Assembly (NCBI RefSeq): GCF_030815975.1
Contig: NZ_JAUSXL010000002.1
Location: forward strand, 2,716,501-2,780,500
DNA: 64,000 nt
Direction: 5' to 3'
DNA from: Variovorax paradoxus
GTDB lineage: Bacteria; Pseudomonadota; Gammaproteobacteria; Burkholderiales; Burkholderiaceae_C
This document shows, piece by piece, positions 1-8,778 of this stretch. Under the pieces are notes generated by a model, which searched no databases, was not told the origin of the DNA, and worked only from the letters and a program-made list of their open reading frames with translations. The number at the start of each line of letters is the position of its first letter. The first letter of the stretch is position 1. The position numbers were made by a program, and so were the translations under genes.

Positions 1-1
1 C

Positions 2-304
2 ATCGCGCACAAGGCGCTCGCCATGCTCGACGTCGATCCGCAGGGCTTCGACCTGATGGACCGCAAGCTGCTCGAAGCCGTGATCCATCGCTTCGACGGC
101 GGCCCGGTCGGGCTGGACAACGTGGCGGCCAGCATCGGCGAGGAGCCGGGCACCATCGAGGACGTGATCGAGCCCTACCTGATCCAGCAGGGCTACCTGC
201 AGCGCACGCCGCGCGGGCGCATCGCCACGCTGGCGGCCTACCGCCACCTGGGCGTGACGCCGCCCTCGAGCCGCTCCGACGGACAAGACCTTTTCGGAAT
301 CTGA
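2..304 (+). CDS. ruvB: Holliday junction branch migration helicase RuvB, C-terminal fragment
   Basis: This is the last 100 residues of RuvB; the gene enters from the left edge, so no start is present. RuvB is the hexameric AAA+ motor that drives branch migration of Holliday junctions with RuvA. What remains is the C-terminal winged-helix DNA-binding domain, with the family-typical run [18 protein letters not shown] followed by the conserved [18 protein letters not shown] segment near the end. The Walker motifs lie outside the window. dmeF follows after 6 bases. Identification is confident from the conserved tail; integrity of the full gene cannot be judged. Confidence 0.93.
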   Translation: MAHKALAMLDVDPQGFDLMDRKLLEAVIHRFDGGPVGLDNVAASIGEEPGTIEDVIEPYLIQQGYLQRTPRGRIATLAAYRHLGVTPPSSRSDGQDLFGI

Positions 305-310
305 CCCACC

Positions 311-1267
311 ATGCATACCCATGACCTGAGTGCCTGGCAGCACGACCATCATTTCGGCGCAGGCAACGAATCGGCCGAGCGCAGCACCCGCCTCGTGATG
401 TGGATCACCGCCGCAATGATGGTGGTCGAGATCGGCGCCGGCTGGTGGTTCAACTCCATGGCGCTTCTGGCCGACGGCTGGCACATGAGCTCGCATGCGC
501 TGGCCATCGGCCTGAGCGCCTTCGCCTACGCGGCGGCGCGGCGCTATGCGCGCGATCCGCGCTTTGCCTTCGGCACCTGGAAGATCGAGGTGCTGGGCGG
601 CTTTGCGAGCGCGCTGATGCTGCTGGGGGTCGCGGCGCTGATGGTGGTGGGCTCGGTCGAGCGGCTCCTCTCGCCCTCGGTCATCCACTACCGCGAAGCC
701 GTGGCGGTGGCCGTGCTCGGGCTGGTGGTCAACCTGGTCTGCGCACGGCTGCTGGGGTCGGCGCACCATCACGGGCATGGGCACGACCATGGCCATGCGC
801 ACCATCATCACGACGACCATGGCCATGCGCACGGCCACGACCTGAACCTGCGCTCCGCCTACCTGCACGTGGTGGCCGATGCCGCCACCTCGGTGCTGGC
901 CATCGGCGCGCTGCTCGGCGGCTGGTTCTTCGGCTGGTCCTGGCTCGACCCGGTGATGGGCATCGTCGGCGCGGTGCTGGTGGCCGTGTGGGCCAAGGGC
1001 CTGCTCAAGGAAACCGGCAAGGTGCTGCTCGACCGCGAGATGGACCATCCCGTGACGGCCGAGATCCGCGAAGGCGTGGAAACGATGCTGGCCGATTCGG
1101 AAACCCGCGTGGCCGACCTGCACGTGTGGCGCGTCGGCCGCGAGGCCTATGCCTGCGCGCTCACGGTGGTGACGCACTCGCCCACGCTCACGGCCGACGA
1201 GGTGCGGGCCTGCTTCTCGATGCACGAGGAAATCCGCCACTCCACAGTGGAAATCCAGCGCTGCTGA
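311..1267 (+). CDS. dmeF: CDF-family divalent metal cation efflux transporter (DmeF type)
   Basis: A 318-residue cation diffusion facilitator, an inner-membrane metal/proton antiporter. The N-terminus is His-rich (HDHHF near residue 11), then hydrophobic segments follow. The intramembrane metal-site pattern is seen at D55/H58 and again at H186/D190. A strongly His-rich cytoplasmic loop (residues 152-177, mostly H, G and D) separates TM4 and TM5, and a C-terminal cytoplasmic domain follows. The N-terminal HxxHxF and the long His loop are typical of DmeF exporters, which are reported for cobalt and nickel; the actual metal here is inferred. It starts 6 bases after ruvB stops. No dedicated metal regulator is visible next to it. 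Confidence 0.88.
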   Translation: MHTHDLSAWQHDHHFGAGNESAERSTRLVMWITAAMMVVEIGAGWWFNSMALLADGWHMSSHALAIGLSAFAYAAARRYARDPRFAFGTWKIEVLGGFASALMLLGVAALMVVGSVERLLSPSVIHYREAVAVAVLGLVVNLVCARLLGSAHHHGHGHDHGHAHHHHDDHGHAHGHDLNLRSAYLHVVADAATSVLAIGALLGGWFFGWSWLDPVMGIVGAVLVAVWAKGLLKETGKVLLDREMDHPVTAEIREGVETMLADSETRVADLHVWRVGREAYACALTVVTHSPTLTADEVRACFSMHEEIRHSTVEIQRC

Positions 1268-1357
1268 GGACGCTCGCCGAAGCGCGGACTTCGGCGTCAC
1301 CGAAACGTCACGGGAGTGCCATCGCCCGGTCACGCGGTGGTGGGAGCCTACCCGTCC

Positions 1358-2227
1358 ATGCAACGCGACGATGCTTTCCTGCGCGCATGGCGCGACACCG
1401 CGACCCGGGCTCCCGAGCCGGAGGACGACGATCTTGCGCGCCCGCCGCTGCGCTGCCGCACCCTCTGGATCTCCGACCTGCACCTGGGCACGCCCGGCTG
1501 CCAGGCGCGCGCGCTGCTCGACTTTCTCAAGCACACCGAGTGCGAGACCCTGTTCCTGGTCGGCGACATCATCGACGGCTGGCAGCTCAAGCGCCACTGG
1601 TACTGGCCGCAGGCGCACAACGACGTGATCCAGAAGCTGCTGCGCAAGGCGCGCAAGGGCACGCGCGTGATCTTCATCCCGGGCAACCACGACGAGTTCG
1701 CGCGCAAGTACCTCCACCACAACTTCGGCGGCATCGACGTGGCCGAGGAATGGATCCACGAGACCGCCGACGGCCGCAAGCTCTGGATCATCCACGGCGA
1801 CCTGTTCGATGGCGTGATCCAGTGCGCCAAGTGGCTCGCGCACGTGGGCGATTCGCTCTACGAATTCACGCTCAAGCTCAACCGCCACCTCAACTCGCTG
1901 CGCGCGCGCATGGGGCTGCCGTACTGGTCGCTCTCCAAGTACCTCAAGGGCAAGGTCAAGCGCGCCGTGAGCTACGTGGGCGACTTCGAGAACGCCGTGG
2001 CGCGCGAGGCCCGCAAGCGCGGCGTGCAGGGTGTGGTCTGCGGCCACATCCACCATGCCGAGATGCGCGACATCGACGGCATCCTCTACTGCAACGATGG
2101 CGACTGGGTCGAGAGCCTCACGGCGCTGGCCGAGCATGCCGACGGCACGCTGGAGATCATCGACTGGGCGCAGCACATGCCGGTGCCGGCGAAAGCGGGC
2201 GCGCCGCGCGAGCCCGTGGCGGCCTGA
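1358..2227 (+). CDS. LpxH-like metallophosphoesterase (UDP-2,3-diacylglucosamine diphosphatase family)
   Basis: A 289-residue calcineurin-like phosphoesterase. From this start the metal ligands appear in order: DLH (40-42), GDIID (69-73), GNHDE (109-113), an HGDLFDG motif, and GHIHH near the C-terminus. The family removes UMP from UDP-2,3-diacylglucosamine in lipid A synthesis, but this longer subgroup is only loosely characterised, so the substrate is inferred. The ATG at 1358 is chosen because a GGAG lies about 11 bases upstream. A GTG at 1316 in the same frame would add 14 residues but has its purine run too close. It is a lone gene between dmeF and a convergent cytochrome gene. Confidence 0.8.
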   Translation: MQRDDAFLRAWRDTATRAPEPEDDDLARPPLRCRTLWISDLHLGTPGCQARALLDFLKHTECETLFLVGDIIDGWQLKRHWYWPQAHNDVIQKLLRKARKGTRVIFIPGNHDEFARKYLHHNFGGIDVAEEWIHETADGRKLWIIHGDLFDGVIQCAKWLAHVGDSLYEFTLKLNRHLNSLRARMGLPYWSLSKYLKGKVKRAVSYVGDFENAVAREARKRGVQGVVCGHIHHAEMRDIDGILYCNDGDWVESLTALAEHADGTLEIIDWAQHMPVPAKAGAPREPVAA

Positions 2228-2258
2228 GCCTGAGCGGGCGGGCCTGCCAGCCGATTCT

Positions 2259-3548
2259 TCAGCGCCGCATCGTGTCGAGCTGCGTCACGGGCGGGCTGTC
2301 ATTGCCCCACGACCCGCGAATGAAGGTGAGCACTGCGGCCACGTCGCCCGCATCGAGCACTTGCCCGAACGGCGGCATGCCATAGGGCCGCGGGTTGCCT
2401 GCCGTGGAGGGCAGGTAGCCGCCGTGTGCAATCACCTGGATCAGGTTCGTCGTCTGCGCCATGTTCACGGCGCGGTTGCCTGCCAGCGGCGGAAAGGCGC
2501 CGGGCGCGCCCTGGCCCTGGTCGCCGTGGCAGTAGGCGCATTGCTGGTCGTAGATTTTGGCGCCGCGGGCCATGGTGCCGGCATCGCGGCGCGCGGATGC
2601 GGCTGCCGTGCGAACGGGCGCCGCAGGTTGCGCCGGCACGCCGGGCAGGTCTTTCAGGTAGCTGGCCATCGCGGCCAGGTCGGCCTCGCTCAGGTACTGC
2701 GTGCTGCGAAAGACCACGTCCGCCATCGGCCCCATGACCGAGCCGCGCGGCGCAACGCCGTTCTTGAGCAGCGCCACCACATCGGCCGTCGGCCAATCGG
2801 CCACGCCGGCCTCGTGCGGATCGGCCAGCGATGGCGCATACCAGTTCTCCACCGCGATCAGCCCACCCGAAAGCCCCAGCTTCGCCTGCGTTGCGCCGAG
2901 CGAATCGCGGCTGCCATGGCAGGCGATGCAATGGCCCAGTCCGCCGACTAGGTAGGCGCCGCGGTTCCATTCGGCCGGCTTTCCTGCGTTGGCCACGAAA
3001 GCCTCGGGCTTGAAAGAGAGGGCCCGCCAAACCGCCAGCGCGGCCTGCGTGTCGTAGGGAAAGCGCAGCCGGTGCGCCAGGTTGGGCGCCGGCGCGGGCG
3101 GCACGCTGCGCAGGTAGGCGTAGATCGCATCCGAGTCTTCGCGCGTCACCTGCGTGAAGTTCGGATACGGGAACGCGGGATACAGCAGGCGGCCGTCCTT
3201 GCTGCGGCCGTTGTGCATCGCGCGCCAGAAGTGCGCGCTGCTCCAGCTGCCGATGCCGTTCTGCGCGTCGGGCGTGAGATTGCTCGAATACACGGTGCCG
3301 AAGGGCGTCTCGATCGGCAGCCCGCCGGCATAGGGCTGGCCGCCGCGCGTGGTGTGGCAGCCGGCGCAATTGCCGGCCAGCGCGAGGTAGCGCCCGCGCT
3401 CGATCAGCTGCGGCGTGGCGTTGAAGTCTTCGGCCTGTTCCGGCAGCGGGTCTTCGCCGCGCAGATTCAGCGCGGCGATGCCGCCGGCCGCGGCGCCCAG
3501 CAGCAGCACCAGAACCAGCAGCGTCCAGCCGAGGTGTCGCATCTTCAT
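2259..3548 (-). CDS. Tri-haem c-type cytochrome, membrane anchored
   Basis: A 429-residue periplasmic electron carrier. Residues 8-27 form an N-terminal hydrophobic anchor or signal. Three CxxCH haem-binding motifs are present at C61-H65 (CAGCH), C207-H211 (CIACH) and C337-H341 (CAYCH). The arrangement resembles the tri-haem cytochrome subunits of membrane alcohol/aldehyde and gluconate dehydrogenases, but no catalytic dehydrogenase subunit lies nearby. The partner is therefore unknown. It is the last gene of a minus-strand run with the di-haem cytochrome (7-base gap) and the DUF2970 gene, so the two cytochromes probably work together. Confidence 0.85.
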   Translation of the reverse strand: MKMRHLGWTLLVLVLLLGAAAGGIAALNLRGEDPLPEQAEDFNATPQLIERGRYLALAGNCAGCHTTRGGQPYAGGLPIETPFGTVYSSNLTPDAQNGIGSWSSAHFWRAMHNGRSKDGRLLYPAFPYPNFTQVTREDSDAIYAYLRSVPPAPAPNLAHRLRFPYDTQAALAVWRALSFKPEAFVANAGKPAEWNRGAYLVGGLGHCIACHGSRDSLGATQAKLGLSGGLIAVENWYAPSLADPHEAGVADWPTADVVALLKNGVAPRGSVMGPMADVVFRSTQYLSEADLAAMASYLKDLPGVPAQPAAPVRTAAASARRDAGTMARGAKIYDQQCAYCHGDQGQGAPGAFPPLAGNRAVNMAQTTNLIQVIAHGGYLPSTAGNPRPYGMPPFGQVLDAGDVAAVLTFIRGSWGNDSPPVTQLDTMRR

Positions 3549-3555
3549 CGGCGCC

Positions 3556-4287
3556 TCACTTCGGCATACCGCCGCAGGGCATCGGCAGTGCGGCGGGCAG
3601 CGAGGCGGCGGGCTTGGGATCGGCCGGCATCGGCTGCACCGCGAGCCAGCTGGCCACGGCGTTGATGTCGGCGGTGGTCATGCGGCGGCCGATGTCGGCC
3701 ATGCAGTCGGGCGCCAGCGCATGCCGCTCGCTGGTGAGCCAGGCGCCGAGCTGCGACGACACATAGAGGCGGGGCAGCCCCAGCAGCCCTGGAATGGCCG
3801 GCTGCACGCCGGTGAGCGCGGCGCCGTGGCATTGCACGCAGGCCGGAATGCGTCGCGCGGCATCGCCTTCGAGCGCCAGCTGGCGGCCGCGCGCCAGCTG
3901 CGCGGGCGGCGCGTCGCTGGCGGGCGAGACGGGCGGATAGGGCAGGTCTAGGCCCGCGAAGTACTCGGCCATTTCCATCAGGTAGGCGTCGGAGAGGTGC
4001 TGCACCATGTAGCTCATGTCGGCGTTGAAGCGCCGGCCGTCGCGAAAGCTCCGCAGCTGGTTGAACAGGTAGCCCGCGGGCTTGCCCGAGAGGCGCGGAA
4101 AGTAGCCGGCGTTGGTGGTCGCGCCTTCGCGCCCGTGGCAGGCGATGCAGGCGGCGACGCGCTGCTCGATGCCGCCCGCGGAAGAAGCTGCCGGAGTGGC
4201 AGGCGTCGCCGCCATGGCGAGAATGCCGTGGCCGAGCAGCAGCAATGCAATTGCGGCGAACCGGCGGGCGGCCTTGTTCTTCTTCAT
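3556..4287 (-). CDS. Di-haem c-type cytochrome (cytochrome c4-like)
   Basis: A 243-residue secreted cytochrome with an N-terminal signal sequence (residues 9-27, hydrophobic, ending near AMA-A). CxxCH motifs lie at C47-H51 (CIACH) and C150-H154 (CVQCH), giving two similar domains as in cytochrome c4. An open frame continues upstream to 6099 in antisense to other genes. The true start is the ATG at 4287, because the signal peptide begins there and it overlaps the stop of the DUF2970 gene in an ATGA junction, implying translational coupling. The tri-haem cytochrome follows. The likely role is periplasmic electron transfer to a terminal oxidase; the donor is unknown. Confidence 0.85.
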   Translation of the reverse strand: MKKNKAARRFAAIALLLLGHGILAMAATPATPAASSAGGIEQRVAACIACHGREGATTNAGYFPRLSGKPAGYLFNQLRSFRDGRRFNADMSYMVQHLSDAYLMEMAEYFAGLDLPYPPVSPASDAPPAQLARGRQLALEGDAARRIPACVQCHGAALTGVQPAIPGLLGLPRLYVSSQLGAWLTSERHALAPDCMADIGRRMTTADINAVASWLAVQPMPADPKPAASLPAALPMPCGGMPK

Positions 4288-4472
4288 GTGCCGGCCGCGA
4301 AGTGCGCCAGCGCCAGCAGCCCCGCAATGAGCAGCAGCACCGTGACCAGCGCAACGCCGACGAGCGGCAGCAGCCCCACCTGGGCGGTGCGCCGGTCGGC
4401 ATCCGCGCGGCGGCCGCCCAGCCCGATGAAACTCCAGAGAACCGCGCGTACCGCGCGCATGAGATTGGACAT
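4284..4472 (-). CDS. DUF2970 family small membrane protein
   Basis: A 62-residue protein with an N-terminal amphipathic segment (AVLWSFIGLGGRR) and one C-terminal transmembrane helix (about LLPLVGVALVTVLLLIAGLL). This is the DUF2970 layout, often found beside cytochrome genes in Burkholderiales; the function is not known. An in-frame ATG 18 bases upstream (4490) is an alternative start. The stop overlaps the start of the di-haem cytochrome (ATGA), so it heads a three-gene unit and may help assemble or anchor the cytochromes. That role is inferred from position only. Confidence 0.7.
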   Translation of the reverse strand: MSNLMRAVRAVLWSFIGLGGRRADADRRTAQVGLLPLVGVALVTVLLLIAGLLALAHFAAGT

Positions 4473-4572
4473 GCACCGACTGTGCCGCAAGCGCGGCCAA
4501 AAAAACAGACGCAGATCCGAGCCAAATCACCGGTGCAGATAAAGTCTCCCCTCGAATGAAGACCGCCCTGCC

Positions 4573-6024
4573 ATGAAGCGCTACGAAGCCCTTGCCGCCG
4601 ACATCGAGGCGTCGATCCGCCACGGCACGCTCAAGACCGGCGACCGGCTGCCCTCGGTGCGGCACACCGGCGAGAGCCGCGGCGTGAGCGCGTCCACCGT
4701 GTTCCAGGCGTACTACCTGCTGGAGGCGCGCGGCCTGGTGCGCGCGCGGGACCGCTCGGGCTACTACGTCACCGGCGGCGGGCTGCGCGATGCGCCGCCC
4801 GAGGCCAACCTCACCTCCCGCCCGGCCGAGGGCCCCAGGTCGCTCGACGTGAGCGACCAGGTGTTCGACATCCTCGAGGCCAGCATGTCGCGCAAGGTGG
4901 TTCCCTTCGGCTCGGCGTTTCCGAGCCCGTTGCTGTTTCCGCTCGCACGGCTGGGCCAGTTCATGGCCGCGAGCGCCAAGTCGCTCGATCCGTGGAGCAC
5001 CGTGGACGATCTCACGCCCGGCAGCGCGGCACTGCGCCGGCAGATCGCGCTGCGCTACCTGGGCGACGGCATGCAGGTGCCGGCCGATGAAATCGTCATT
5101 ACCAACGGCGCTCTGGAGGCGCTCAACCTGTGCCTCGCGGCGGTCACGCGCCCCGGCGATTCGGTGATCGTCGAATCGCCCACCTTCTATGCGGCCCTGC
5201 AGGCGCTCGAGCGCATGGGCCTGCGCGCGATCGAGGTGCCGACGCATCCCGGCGAAGGCATCGACCTGGGCGCGCTGGAGCTCGCCATTGCTGCGCACCG
5301 GCCCAAGGTCTGCTGGCTGATGACCACCTTCCAGAACCCGCTGGGCAGCCTGATGCCCGACGCGAAGAAAAAAGCCCTGGTGGAACTGCTCGCGCGCCAC
5401 GCGCTGCCGCTGATCGAGGACGACGTGTATGCCGAGCTCTACTTCGGCGACCGGCGCCCGCCGCCGGCCAAGGCCTTCGACACGCAGGGCCTGGTGCTGC
5501 ATTGCTCGTCGTTCTCGAAATGCCTCGCACCGGGCTACCGCATCGGATGGGCATCGGCCGGTCGCTTTGCGCGCAACGTGGCGCGCTTGAAGCTGACGAC
5601 CACGCTCAGCACCTCGGTGCCCGCGCAGCTCGCGCTGGCAAGCTACCTGGAAAAAGGCGGCCTCGACAAGCACCTGCGCAAGCTGCGCCAGGTACTGGCC
5701 GTGCAACAGGCAAGTTTCGCGCAGGCGGTGGGCCACTACTTTCCCGCGGGCACGCGCGCCACGCGGCCGCTGGGCGGCTACTTCCTGTGGGTCGAGCTGC
5801 CGGCGCAGGTGAATGCGCTCGAGATTCATCGCAAGGCGCTGGAACTGGGCATCAGCGTGGCACCGGGGCCGATCTTTTCGGCCACGCGCGGCTTCGCGCA
5901 CTGCCTGCGCCTGAACTATGGGCATGCCTGGAACGCGCAGAGCGAAAAGGCGATGCAGACCCTGGGGCAATTGGTGGCAGCAGCTGCCGCAGACAGCCCG
6001 CCGCGCGAGAAAATCGTTTCGTGA
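4573..6024 (+). CDS. MocR-type regulator: GntR winged helix fused to aminotransferase domain
   Basis: A 483-residue PLP-dependent transcription factor. Residues 1-68 form a GntR winged helix (GDRLPSVR, then STVFQAYYLLEARGLVRA). After a linker, residues 90-475 form a fold-type I aminotransferase domain. Expected PLP residues are visible: N255-P256, D283, Y286, and the Schiff-base lysine K316 in SSFSKCLAPGYRIGW. MocR proteins sense an aminated ligand or PLP state and usually act on a divergent gene; here that is the DUF2970/cytochrome unit, 100 bases away. The stop overlaps the alkB start by 4 bases (GTGA), so the two are co-translated. The ligand is unknown. Confidence 0.88.
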   Translation: MKRYEALAADIEASIRHGTLKTGDRLPSVRHTGESRGVSASTVFQAYYLLEARGLVRARDRSGYYVTGGGLRDAPPEANLTSRPAEGPRSLDVSDQVFDILEASMSRKVVPFGSAFPSPLLFPLARLGQFMAASAKSLDPWSTVDDLTPGSAALRRQIALRYLGDGMQVPADEIVITNGALEALNLCLAAVTRPGDSVIVESPTFYAALQALERMGLRAIEVPTHPGEGIDLGALELAIAAHRPKVCWLMTTFQNPLGSLMPDAKKKALVELLARHALPLIEDDVYAELYFGDRRPPPAKAFDTQGLVLHCSSFSKCLAPGYRIGWASAGRFARNVARLKLTTTLSTSVPAQLALASYLEKGGLDKHLRKLRQVLAVQQASFAQAVGHYFPAGTRATRPLGGYFLWVELPAQVNALEIHRKALELGISVAPGPIFSATRGFAHCLRLNYGHAWNAQSEKAMQTLGQLVAAAAADSPPREKIVS

Positions 6025-6683
6025 CCTTCGACCTTTTCTCCGATGCCCTCGAAGATGCCGCATCGCCGCGCGGCAAGGAAGCGATCGGGCCCGGCGCATT
6101 CGTCCTGCGCGGATTCGCGCTGCCCTTCGCGGACGAGCTGCTGCTTGCGCTGCATGAGGTCGAGCAGCGTGCCGCCTTCCGCCATCTGGTGACCCCCGGC
6201 GGTTTCACGATGTCGGTCGCGATGACCAACTGCGGGCGGCTCGGCTGGATCTCCGACCGGCGCGGCTATCGCTATGGCGAACACGATCCCGAAACGGGCC
6301 TGCCCTGGCCCGCGATGCCGGCGGCTTTCGCGCGCTTGGCCGAGGCGTCGGCCGCCGAGGCGGGGTTTGCGGGCTTCCAGCCCGACGCCTGCCTGGTGAA
6401 CCGCTACGAACCCGGCACGCGGCTGTCACTGCACCAGGACAAGGACGAGCGCGACTATGGCGCGCCCATCGTCTCGGTGTCGCTCGGCATGCCGGCCACA
6501 TTTCTCTTCGGCGGACTCGCGCGCAGCGACAAGGCCACGCGCATTGCGCTGGTGCACGGCGACGTGGTGGTGTGGGGTGGGCCCGACCGGCTGCGCTACC
6601 ACGGCGTGCTGCCGCTCCAAGACCGGCCGCATGCGCTGCTGGGCAGCCGCCGCATCAACCTGACCTTTCGCAAGGCAGGCTGA
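6021..6683 (+). CDS. alkB: AlkB, Fe(II)/2-oxoglutarate DNA repair dioxygenase
   Basis: A 220-residue protein that oxidatively removes alkyl groups from N1-methyladenine and N3-methylcytosine. The iron triad H138-x-D140 (LHQDKDERD) and H194 (YHGV) is present. The 2-oxoglutarate-binding arginines sit in the RRINLTFR motif at 210-217. The length matches Escherichia coli AlkB closely. The GTG start at 6021 is set by its GTGA overlap with the MocR-type gene. Coupling alkB to a MocR regulator rather than to ada is notable, and no Ada gene is in the window. Confidence 0.92.
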   Translation: MTFDLFSDALEDAASPRGKEAIGPGAFVLRGFALPFADELLLALHEVEQRAAFRHLVTPGGFTMSVAMTNCGRLGWISDRRGYRYGEHDPETGLPWPAMPAAFARLAEASAAEAGFAGFQPDACLVNRYEPGTRLSLHQDKDERDYGAPIVSVSLGMPATFLFGGLARSDKATRIALVHGDVVVWGGPDRLRYHGVLPLQDRPHALLGSRRINLTFRKAG

Positions 6684-6708
6684 TGAAGCGTGCCGCGATG
6701 GCCGCGCG

Positions 6709-7620
6709 CTAACTCTGCGAGCCCGACGGAAGGCTCTTCAGGAACAGGTGCAATGCGCGCACGTCGGTGTCGTTCATCTCGCGCAGCGACTCGAAGGGCA
6801 TGACCTTCACCGCCGTTCCATCCGGCCGCTTGCCCGTCTTGAACAGCGCGAGCAGCGCCTCCGCATCCGGATAGCGGACCATCGCGCTTCCATCGCCCGG
6901 CGTCAGGTTGGAAGCCGCCGGCCATTCGGGCGGGCCGCCCGGGATCTTGCCGCCGGCGAGCCTGGCGCCGTGGCACCCGAGGCACATGTTCGCGACGTAG
7001 GCGCCGTGCTTCACCGTCACGCTCTCGGGCACCGGCTGCTCGGGCGGCTTCGCGTGGTCGATCTTCGCCGCGGCATCGTGCATGAGGCCGAAGCCATAGA
7101 AGGCGCGCACCGGCAGCGGCAGCTCGACCACCGCGCCCGCGCCGCTTGCCGGCTCCTTGAAGCGCAGGTAGGCCACCAGCGATGCAAGATCGTCGTCGGT
7201 CAGCCGGTTGTAGTCTTCGCTCGGCATCACCATGAGCGGCCGGCCGCCGCGCGAGACGCCATGGCGGATGGCGCGAACCCAGTCCACCGGCGTGTAGCCG
7301 GCCACCACGCTGCCCGGCCCGGGGCTGATGTTCGGCCCCGCAATGCGCATGCCCTTGCCGTCGTCCAGGAACACGCGGCCGTTGGCCTGCGCGCCATGGC
7401 AATCGACGCAGCCGCGCGATGCGAACAGGTAGCGCCCCCGTTCGAGCGCTGCGCTGTCGCTCGCGCTGCGGAACGGCACGCCTTGCACCGCGATGTCGAC
7501 CGTGCGCTGCATCTTGCGGGTCGCGAGTTCGTTGCCCAGCCACAGGGCGGCGGCCGCCATGGCCACCAGCACCGCGATCAGCACGGCGGCGCGCTTCGCC
7601 CATCTTCTGGCGGCGTTCAT
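6709..7620 (-). CDS. Di-haem c-type cytochrome, membrane anchored
   Basis: A 303-residue cytochrome with one N-terminal transmembrane segment (residues 9-28, no clear cleavage site). CxxCH motifs are at C71-H75 (CVDCH) and C213-H217 (CLGCH), followed by Met-containing C-terminal segments. The ATG at 7620 is preferred over one at 7650 because the hydrophobic anchor follows directly and AAGG precedes it by about 9 bases. It is divergent from a TetR-type gene that probably controls it. Spacing of the two domains resembles the cytochrome subunits of alcohol dehydrogenases; no enzyme partner is adjacent. Confidence 0.82.
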   Translation of the reverse strand: MNAARRWAKRAAVLIAVLVAMAAAALWLGNELATRKMQRTVDIAVQGVPFRSASDSAALERGRYLFASRGCVDCHGAQANGRVFLDDGKGMRIAGPNISPGPGSVVAGYTPVDWVRAIRHGVSRGGRPLMVMPSEDYNRLTDDDLASLVAYLRFKEPASGAGAVVELPLPVRAFYGFGLMHDAAAKIDHAKPPEQPVPESVTVKHGAYVANMCLGCHGARLAGGKIPGGPPEWPAASNLTPGDGSAMVRYPDAEALLALFKTGKRPDGTAVKVMPFESLREMNDTDVRALHLFLKSLPSGSQS

Positions 7621-7774
7621 TGGCGCACCCTTGGCGCTGCGCTCATGCAAAGCCTTTGCGATGCGCGCGCATTGCTGCGCATTTCAAAGACCGGACGGAA
7701 GGGGCGGAGATCGGATCGCATGGCAGACTCTTGCTATTGAATGTGTTGATCAAAAATGCATACAGCGTTTAAAA

Positions 7775-8503
7775 ATGGATAGTACGTTCGGCTTCATGGC
7801 ACCGTCCATACCACTTCCGGCCGCCCTGGCCGAAAGTCTTGGTGTGCCCCGGCCCGGCCTGTTGAAGCGCGAGCGCACGCGGCTGCAGCTGGTGCAGGCG
7901 GCCATCAGGGTATTCAGCGCGCGCAGCTACGCTGGCGCCACCATGCAGGAAATAGCGGCCGTGGCCGGCATGACGACGGGCACCGTCTACAACCACTTCA
8001 AGACCAAGGAAGACGTGGCAAGCGCCGTGGCGCTGTGGCTCGCCGACACGCTGTGCCAGCGCATTGCCGACAGCCAGGCCGGCGTGGCCGAGGGCGCCCA
8101 GCGCATGGCCATCGGAATCCAGCGCTACATCTGGCTGGCGCGGGAAAGCCCCGCGTGGGCGCTGCTGATGCTCGATGTGTCGGCTGCCGCGCCGGTGCTG
8201 CTGCACGAGATCCGGCACTACGCGCTGGCCGACATGCGCCTTGCCATCAGGCAGAAGAGCTTTCGCGTGCCCAGCGAAGCGGCCGCCATGGATGTGCTGA
8301 ACGGCAGCGTGGCGCAGGCCATGCGCAGCGTCGCCATGGGCGGGCCGCCGGCCAGCCACGGGCGGCACGTGGCAGCCTGCCTGCTGCGGGCATTCGGCAT
8401 GGAGCCCGCCGACGCCACAGAAGTGGCCCGCCGCCCCCTGCCGCCGTTTCCCGCCTTGGCGGCCGGACCGATCAAGGCGGCGCGCGGCCGGCGCAAGGCC
8501 TGA
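7775..8503 (+). CDS. TetR/AcrR family transcriptional regulator
   Basis: A 242-residue regulator. The TetR helix-turn-helix lies at about residues 25-75 (LVQAAIRVFSARSYAGATM through TTGTVYNHFKTKEDV), followed by a long alpha-helical ligand domain with no recognised signature. The frame is open well upstream, but the segment from 7493 overlaps the divergent cytochrome gene, so the ATG at 7775 (or 7796) is the realistic start; no strong ribosome site marks either. The 154-base gap to the cytochrome start is AT-rich and should hold both promoters. Target and ligand are unknown. Confidence 0.82.
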   Translation: MDSTFGFMAPSIPLPAALAESLGVPRPGLLKRERTRLQLVQAAIRVFSARSYAGATMQEIAAVAGMTTGTVYNHFKTKEDVASAVALWLADTLCQRIADSQAGVAEGAQRMAIGIQRYIWLARESPAWALLMLDVSAAAPVLLHEIRHYALADMRLAIRQKSFRVPSEAAAMDVLNGSVAQAMRSVAMGGPPASHGRHVAACLLRAFGMEPADATEVARRPLPPFPALAAGPIKAARGRRKA

Positions 8504-8694
8504 AATCCGGCCAAGTCAACTGATGACTTGTTCCTTCTTTCTGTGCACAACTCTGTGGGTTGTCTGAGGACCGGGGTCGCCGAAGCCAGCATTGACGGGG
8601 GTTTGCACCACATTGCCTGCGGAATGGGCACCGGGGCGGGCGACGCCAAAAACGGAGATGACGGTGAGCCGAAACAGTCGCCTGGAAAAAACAA

Positions 8695-8729
8695 AAAAGC
8701 CTTGCAAGTTGTTGACTTGCAAGGCTTTT
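8695..8729 (-). terminator. Strong intrinsic terminator (15-bp perfect stem)
   Basis: A perfect inverted repeat: AAAAGCCTTGCAAGT (8695-8709), a 5-base loop, and its exact complement (8715-8729). Read on the minus strand it is followed by a T-run (complement of the A-run from 8693), so it properly ends the membrane-protein gene at 8779-9156. It may also stop readthrough from the TetR gene on the plus strand. Confidence 0.85.
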
Positions 8730-8778
8730 AGTGAACTTGGTGTCGTTGTTTCGTTCCGAGTTTTTCGCTCGGGAAATA

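Noticed and set aside
400..2385. A long plus-strand open frame across dmeF and the phosphoesterase gene
   Set aside because: It is Arg/Ala/Gly-rich, typical of an out-of-frame reading of GC-rich DNA, and both underlying genes have clear motifs.
4288..6099. Upstream extension of the di-haem cytochrome frame antisense to the MocR and alkB genes
   Set aside because: The signal peptide begins at 4287 and the ATGA overlap with the DUF2970 gene fixes the start.
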